Positions 61,126-64,000 of a stretch of 64,000 bases of DNA are shown here, in pieces. A model generated the notes under the pieces. It did no database searches. It saw only the letters and a list, made by a program, of their open reading frames with translations, and was not told the origin of the DNA. Made by a program: the position numbers and the translations under genes. Origin of the DNA: Bacillus sp. 103mf (GTDB lineage Bacteria; Bacillota; Bacilli; Bacillales; Bacillaceae_G); NCBI RefSeq assembly GCF_900116295.1, contig NZ_FPAF01000015.1:1-64000 (forward strand). Direction: 5' to 3'. The first letter of the stretch is position 1. Each line of letters opens with the position of its first letter.

Positions 61126-61365
61126 TTAAAACATCGGATTTTCATCTAAATAATCGTATACATTTTTCACAAGTTCATCCGGTGTTTCACCTTTTACAAC
61201 TTCACCGTTTACGAGCGCATACGGCCCTTCAAAACAAACGCCGCAATACCCAAGACAGCCATACTCAATCACATCTAAATTCGGATCTTTCTCTAATTGT
61301 TCACGTGCCTTTTGCGCACCGCTTGCAAGGTTGCTAACACAAAATTCAATTAACGGTTTAATCAA
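61126..61365 (-). CDS. yuzB: YuzB family protein (UPF0349, DUF1450)
   Basis: A 79-residue protein of the thioredoxin-like ferredoxin type with cysteines at the positions CVSN (residue ~8) and [20 protein letters not shown], which could hold a 2Fe-2S cluster or act as redox cysteines. Near-identical in pattern to B. subtilis YuzB. The likely start is TTG 61365 with AGGGGGGA seven bases upstream; another TTG two codons earlier is too close to that site. It keeps its place between dapF/yutM and yutJ. Confidence 0.88.
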   Translation of the reverse strand: MIKPLIEFCVSNLASGAQKAREQLEKDPNLDVIEYGCLGYCGVCFEGPYALVNGEVVKGETPDELVKNVYDYLDENPMF

Positions 61366-61519
61366 CCTCAATCCCCCCCTATATCTATTTCAAAGCTTGT
61401 TTTATAACAGTAAGCCTAAGATGTTTGTCTAAGTCCAGCGAAAACGATTAAAATATTCAATCGTTTCATTTGTTAACTCTTAATAAAAAGCGTTTACTGG
61501 CAGGAAACTCCATAATTCT

Positions 61520-61570
61520 ACTAATTTTGAATGAGCCACTTCCACTTTTCTTCTTATCCAGTCCCAGCGG
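61520..61570 (-). repeat. Family C fragment
   Basis: GAATGAGCCACTTCCACTTT TCTTCTTATCCAGTCCCAGCGG corresponds to both ends of an inverted C element with the middle lost. It sits directly at the left edge of family B copy 7. Confidence 0.45.
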
Positions 61571-61755
61571 GTATATAAATCCTTTTTAATTTTTTGACAT
61601 ATAAGTCAAAACTATGCAAACAAAGACATGACCGCTACTTGCTTTCTCCCTTTGTTTGAAACCTCGCATGTGGCAGTCAAAGGTCCTGACCGCTTCTATG
61701 CACGGCCAGATGCTCTCGCCCCCCTATAAAGAAAGGGGTTTTATGTCGTTTTTCT
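61570..61755 (+). repeat. Family B repeat, copy 7 (most complete)
   Basis: An uninterrupted copy: AAATCCTTTTTAATTTTTTG ACATATAAGT, ATGCAAACAAAGACATGACC, CTTGCTTTCTCCCTTTGTTT, CTCGCATGTGGCAG, CCTGACCGCTTCTATGCACG, GATGCTCTCGCCCCCC, AAAGAAAGGGGTTTTATGTC. It provides the empty-site reference for the C insertion in copy 4 and the A insertion in copy 5. I see no gene in 61372-61943. Confidence 0.8.
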
Positions 61756-61943
61756 ATTTGTATTTATATAGAATGGCCTTTAACATCGCTTTCACTTTCT
61801 TATTATTGTACAACAGAGTATGTATTCACGCATTGTTATTTGCTTCTAAATTCGATATAATTTTAATGAGTAAAGTCAAAATATTTTTGTAATATAAAAT
61901 TTTATGATTAGGGGATATTTCAACAGAAAAGGGGTAATCCATC

Positions 61944-63014
61944 ATGAAGCACCTCGTAATACTAGGTGGCGGCTACGGTGGAATGAGAGTTTTACAGCGT
62001 CTTCTTCCGAGCAACCAACTTCCAGATGATGTTCAAGTGACATTAATCGACAAGGTACCGTATCACTGTTTTAAAACAGAATACTACGCATTAGTGGCAG
62101 GAACGATTTCTGAAACGCATATTCGCATTCCATTTCCAGAGCATCCACGACTTAATATTCAATATGGTACTATAACCAACGTTGATCTAGAAAACAAAGC
62201 TGTTCATCTTGAGGGCGGTGAAGTTGTCAATTATGATGACTTAATTATCGGACTTGGCTGTGAAGATAACTATCACAACGTTCCAGGAGCGAAGGAAAAT
62301 ACATATAGCCTTCAATCCATTGAGCAAGTTCGTCAAACATATCAACAACTAAATGGTTTAGAACCACATGCAACAGTTGCTGTTGTAGGCGCTGGACTAA
62401 GCGGTGTTGAAGTAGCAAGTGAGCTTCGCGAAAGCCGTCCAGACTTAAACATTTATTTATTTGACCGAAAAGATCGCATTCTTTTCCCATTCCCAGAGAA
62501 ATTAAGTAAATACGTAGAAGAGTGGTTTTTGAAGCATAATGTTACAATTGTTCGCAACTCGAACATTACAAAAGTAGAACCAACTATTGTGTATAACCAC
62601 GATGAACCACTTGAATGTGACGCAATTGTATGGACAGCTGGCATTCAAGCGAGTGAAATCGTTCGTAATCTACCTGTCGAGCATGATAATAGTGGTCGGG
62701 TTGTATTAACAAAGCATCATAATATTCCAGATTACGAGAATGTATATGTGCTAGGTGACTGCGCTGCGCTGCCACATGCACCATCTGCACAGCTTGCAGA
62801 AGGTCAAGGTGAACAAATTGTCCAAATATTATTAAAACGTTGGAACAATGAAGCATTACCAGAAGAGCTACCTGTTATTAAACTAAAAGGTGTTCTCGGT
62901 TCTCTCGGGAAAAAACACGGATTCGGTTTACTCGCAAATCAGCCATTAATGGGCCGCGTACCGCGTCTTTTAAAGTCAGGTATTCTTTGGATGTACAAAC
63001 ATCATAATGGTTAA
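61944..63014 (+). CDS. yutJ: NDH-2-like FAD/NAD(P) oxidoreductase (YutJ)
   Basis: A 356-residue flavoprotein related to type II NADH dehydrogenases. The FAD motif is LVILGGGYGGMRVLQ, the NAD(P) motif VAVVGAGLSGVEVASEL and the closing motif VYVLGDCAALPHAPSAQLAE. It is about 45 residues shorter than YumB and lacks the long C-terminal membrane-binding helix, so quinone reduction is not assured. AAAAGGGGTAATCC precedes the ATG. Same place as yutJ in B. subtilis. Confidence 0.9.
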   Translation: MKHLVILGGGYGGMRVLQRLLPSNQLPDDVQVTLIDKVPYHCFKTEYYALVAGTISETHIRIPFPEHPRLNIQYGTITNVDLENKAVHLEGGEVVNYDDLIIGLGCEDNYHNVPGAKENTYSLQSIEQVRQTYQQLNGLEPHATVAVVGAGLSGVEVASELRESRPDLNIYLFDRKDRILFPFPEKLSKYVEEWFLKHNVTIVRNSNITKVEPTIVYNHDEPLECDAIVWTAGIQASEIVRNLPVEHDNSGRVVLTKHHNIPDYENVYVLGDCAALPHAPSAQLAEGQGEQIVQILLKRWNNEALPEELPVIKLKGVLGSLGKKHGFGLLANQPLMGRVPRLLKSGILWMYKHHNG

Positions 63015-63017
63015 AAA

Positions 63018-63056
63018 ATAAAAGAAGTTCACAAAAAATGTGAACTTCTTTTATTT
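63018..63056. terminator. Bidirectional terminator between yutJ and the nucleotidyltransferase gene
   Basis: Perfect 16-base arms (ATAAAAGAAGTTCACA / TGTGAACTTCTTTTAT) with a short A-rich loop between convergent genes. Confidence 0.9.
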
Positions 63057-63848
63057 CCTACACTTCTTCTTACATTCCTCTATCCCAAATAATAAATACT
63101 GCTTCGTCAGCTTAGCACGTTTCCATCTCGATAAAGACGGTTTCATTCCTTCTTTTTGACGTACCCGGTACACATCTTGAAGAAGCGGTTCCCATTCTTT
63201 AAAACATTTCATCATATATTGCAGCCCTTCATCTTTAGAAACAATCCGTTCCATCTCTAGCGTGTATATAATACGTCCTATTGTCACAACTGCAAACTCT
63301 ACCCATTCTGTAGATAAAAATAAATATGGACGCTTTACTTTCTCACTCCAATATTGTTCCACATTGTATTTCATTGTGCTTACAACATCATCCCACGTTA
63401 CTACATATGGAAGCTCGTCTGCTTTTTGACCCAAAATCGTAATACCGCAATTCTTTATCATCCACCACGTCACAGAATTAATGTCCCAATAGCCTTCATT
63501 TATTTTTCCATCTGAATAATATAGATACGGTGACATCTCATGATTTTGCTTTCCTACATCACCAAGCGGAATATACATCCCATCCATTCGTTTACCGAGG
63601 TCATGTGTATAAAGCCTCTTATGTAATTCACGTATTTTCACTTTCTCTGCTTCACTGACTTGTTCTGTCATCACCGTTACAAAGTCAATATCACTCGTTT
63701 CCGGATGAAATGCATCTAATGCTAATGAACCATACAAATACACACCAATTAGCTTTTCTTTTGAAATGATTTTTTGAAGTTCGTTCACATATTGGTCTAA
63801 TAAGAACTTTGCTTCTTTTGGTATAGAATGCTCCGTTACGATAGCCAT
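63051..63848 (-). CDS. Aminoglycoside nucleotidyltransferase-like protein (ANT(9)/AadA type)
   Basis: A 265-residue protein. The nucleotidyltransferase motif is GVYLYGSLALDAFHPETSDIDF (GS...D-x-D metal pair), followed by a helical C-terminal domain of the AadA/DUF4111 type (ILGQKADELPYVVTWDDVV, EFAVVTIGRIIYTLE). These enzymes adenylylate streptomycin or spectinomycin; whether this chromosomal member confers resistance cannot be told. The ATG overlaps the end of an upstream frame by 13 bases, pointing to coupling. Confidence 0.82.
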   Translation of the reverse strand: MAIVTEHSIPKEAKFLLDQYVNELQKIISKEKLIGVYLYGSLALDAFHPETSDIDFVTVMTEQVSEAEKVKIRELHKRLYTHDLGKRMDGMYIPLGDVGKQNHEMSPYLYYSDGKINEGYWDINSVTWWMIKNCGITILGQKADELPYVVTWDDVVSTMKYNVEQYWSEKVKRPYLFLSTEWVEFAVVTIGRIIYTLEMERIVSKDEGLQYMMKCFKEWEPLLQDVYRVRQKEGMKPSLSRWKRAKLTKQYLLFGIEECKKKCRK

Positions 63849-64000
63849 AAGTATACTCCTAACGCTGCTGTCATATTAGGAATTGCTGCAAATGCGTTCG
63901 TTTTAGCAGATTGAAAGCGGGATTCTTTTCGCGTTGGCTTTGCCGAGGCAAATGTCCCCCTTGCTCCTAAAATAAATCCATCTATACAAAGAAATACTGC
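63836..64000 (-). CDS. 3' end of an unidentified ORF, cut by the window edge
   Basis: The minus strand is open from the right edge to TAA at 63836-63838, 54 codons, e.g. FILGARGTFASAKPTRKESR and FAAIPNMTAALGVYLWLS at the C-terminus. The last part could be a membrane helix. The frame ends 13 bases inside the nucleotidyltransferase gene. It may be the tail of a membrane-protein gene or a repeat-borne frame; I cannot identify it. Confidence 0.4.
   Translation of the reverse strand, partial: AVFLCIDGFILGARGTFASAKPTRKESRFQSAKTNAFAAIPNMTAALGVYLWLS

Noticed and set aside
61656-61892. 78-codon plus-strand frame before yutJ
   Set aside because: Begins within family B copy 7 and has no ribosome site.

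Overview
The window looks like a chromosomal segment of a Bacillus cereus-group organism. The evidence is a Bacillus-type 16S rRNA 5' end, low G+C, AAAGGAGG-type ribosome sites, an AlkD glycosylase close to the B. cereus protein, and many short interspersed repeats of the bcr type. Gene order follows two blocks of the B. subtilis map: yugO-yugN-pgi-yuzA-yugI-alaT-alaR-yugF-yugE-patB-kapB-kapD, and pepA-yuiC-yuiB-yumB-yumC / yutM-dapF-yuzB-yutJ. Several proteins differ clearly from B. cereus sensu stricto as I recall it, so a diverged member of the group is possible. I do not name a species.

Layout. 1-540: 5' end of a minus-strand rrn operon with two tandem promoters. 541-12.1 kb: conserved yug block (K+ channel, glucose-6-phosphate isomerase, alanine transaminase and its regulator, cystathionine beta-lyase). 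12.1-18.4 kb: inserted genes where B. subtilis has kinB: a GyrI-like protein, two lipoproteins, a membrane protein with a two-component system, and a Cu/Zn-SOD-like lipoprotein. 18.5-27 kb: kapB, kapD, an ArsB/NhaD-type transporter, alkD, T-box-controlled glyQS, menI and BirA-controlled bioY. 27.2-41.7 kb: cell-surface polysaccharide genes, with a MurJ-like flippase / GT4 / O-antigen-ligase operon converging on two YfhO proteins, GtcA, a CsbB-type GT2, gtaB and pgcA. 41.8-51.4 kb: pepA, the yui/yum redox genes and an MFS transporter. 51.4-57.9 kb: accessory zone with gene remnants (HTH, ABC permease, IS4-type transposase), an FbpB-type small protein, a lipoprotein and a beta-helix protein. 57.9-64 kb: a KinB-like orphan kinase, an A-type Fe-S carrier, dapF, yuzB, yutJ, an aminoglycoside nucleotidyltransferase-like gene and a truncated ORF at the edge.

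How the genes work together. pgi, pgcA and gtaB supply UDP-glucose. The GT2, GtcA and YfhO proteins fit the known three-component pathway (lipid-linked sugar, flip, extracytoplasmic transfer) that glycosylates teichoic acids. The 27-31 kb operon has the parts for building, flipping and ligating or polymerising another surface glycan.

The most unusual aspect is the repeats. Family A (bcr1-like) inserts with ATAAA/TTTAT duplications. Family B (about 150-170 bp) occurs in seven copies. Family C (about 120 bp) is found alone and nested inside A and B. One A copy sits inside a B copy at a site that is visibly empty in another B copy of the same window. Several copies lie between a promoter and a start codon. 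I found no CRISPR array, prophage or defence island.
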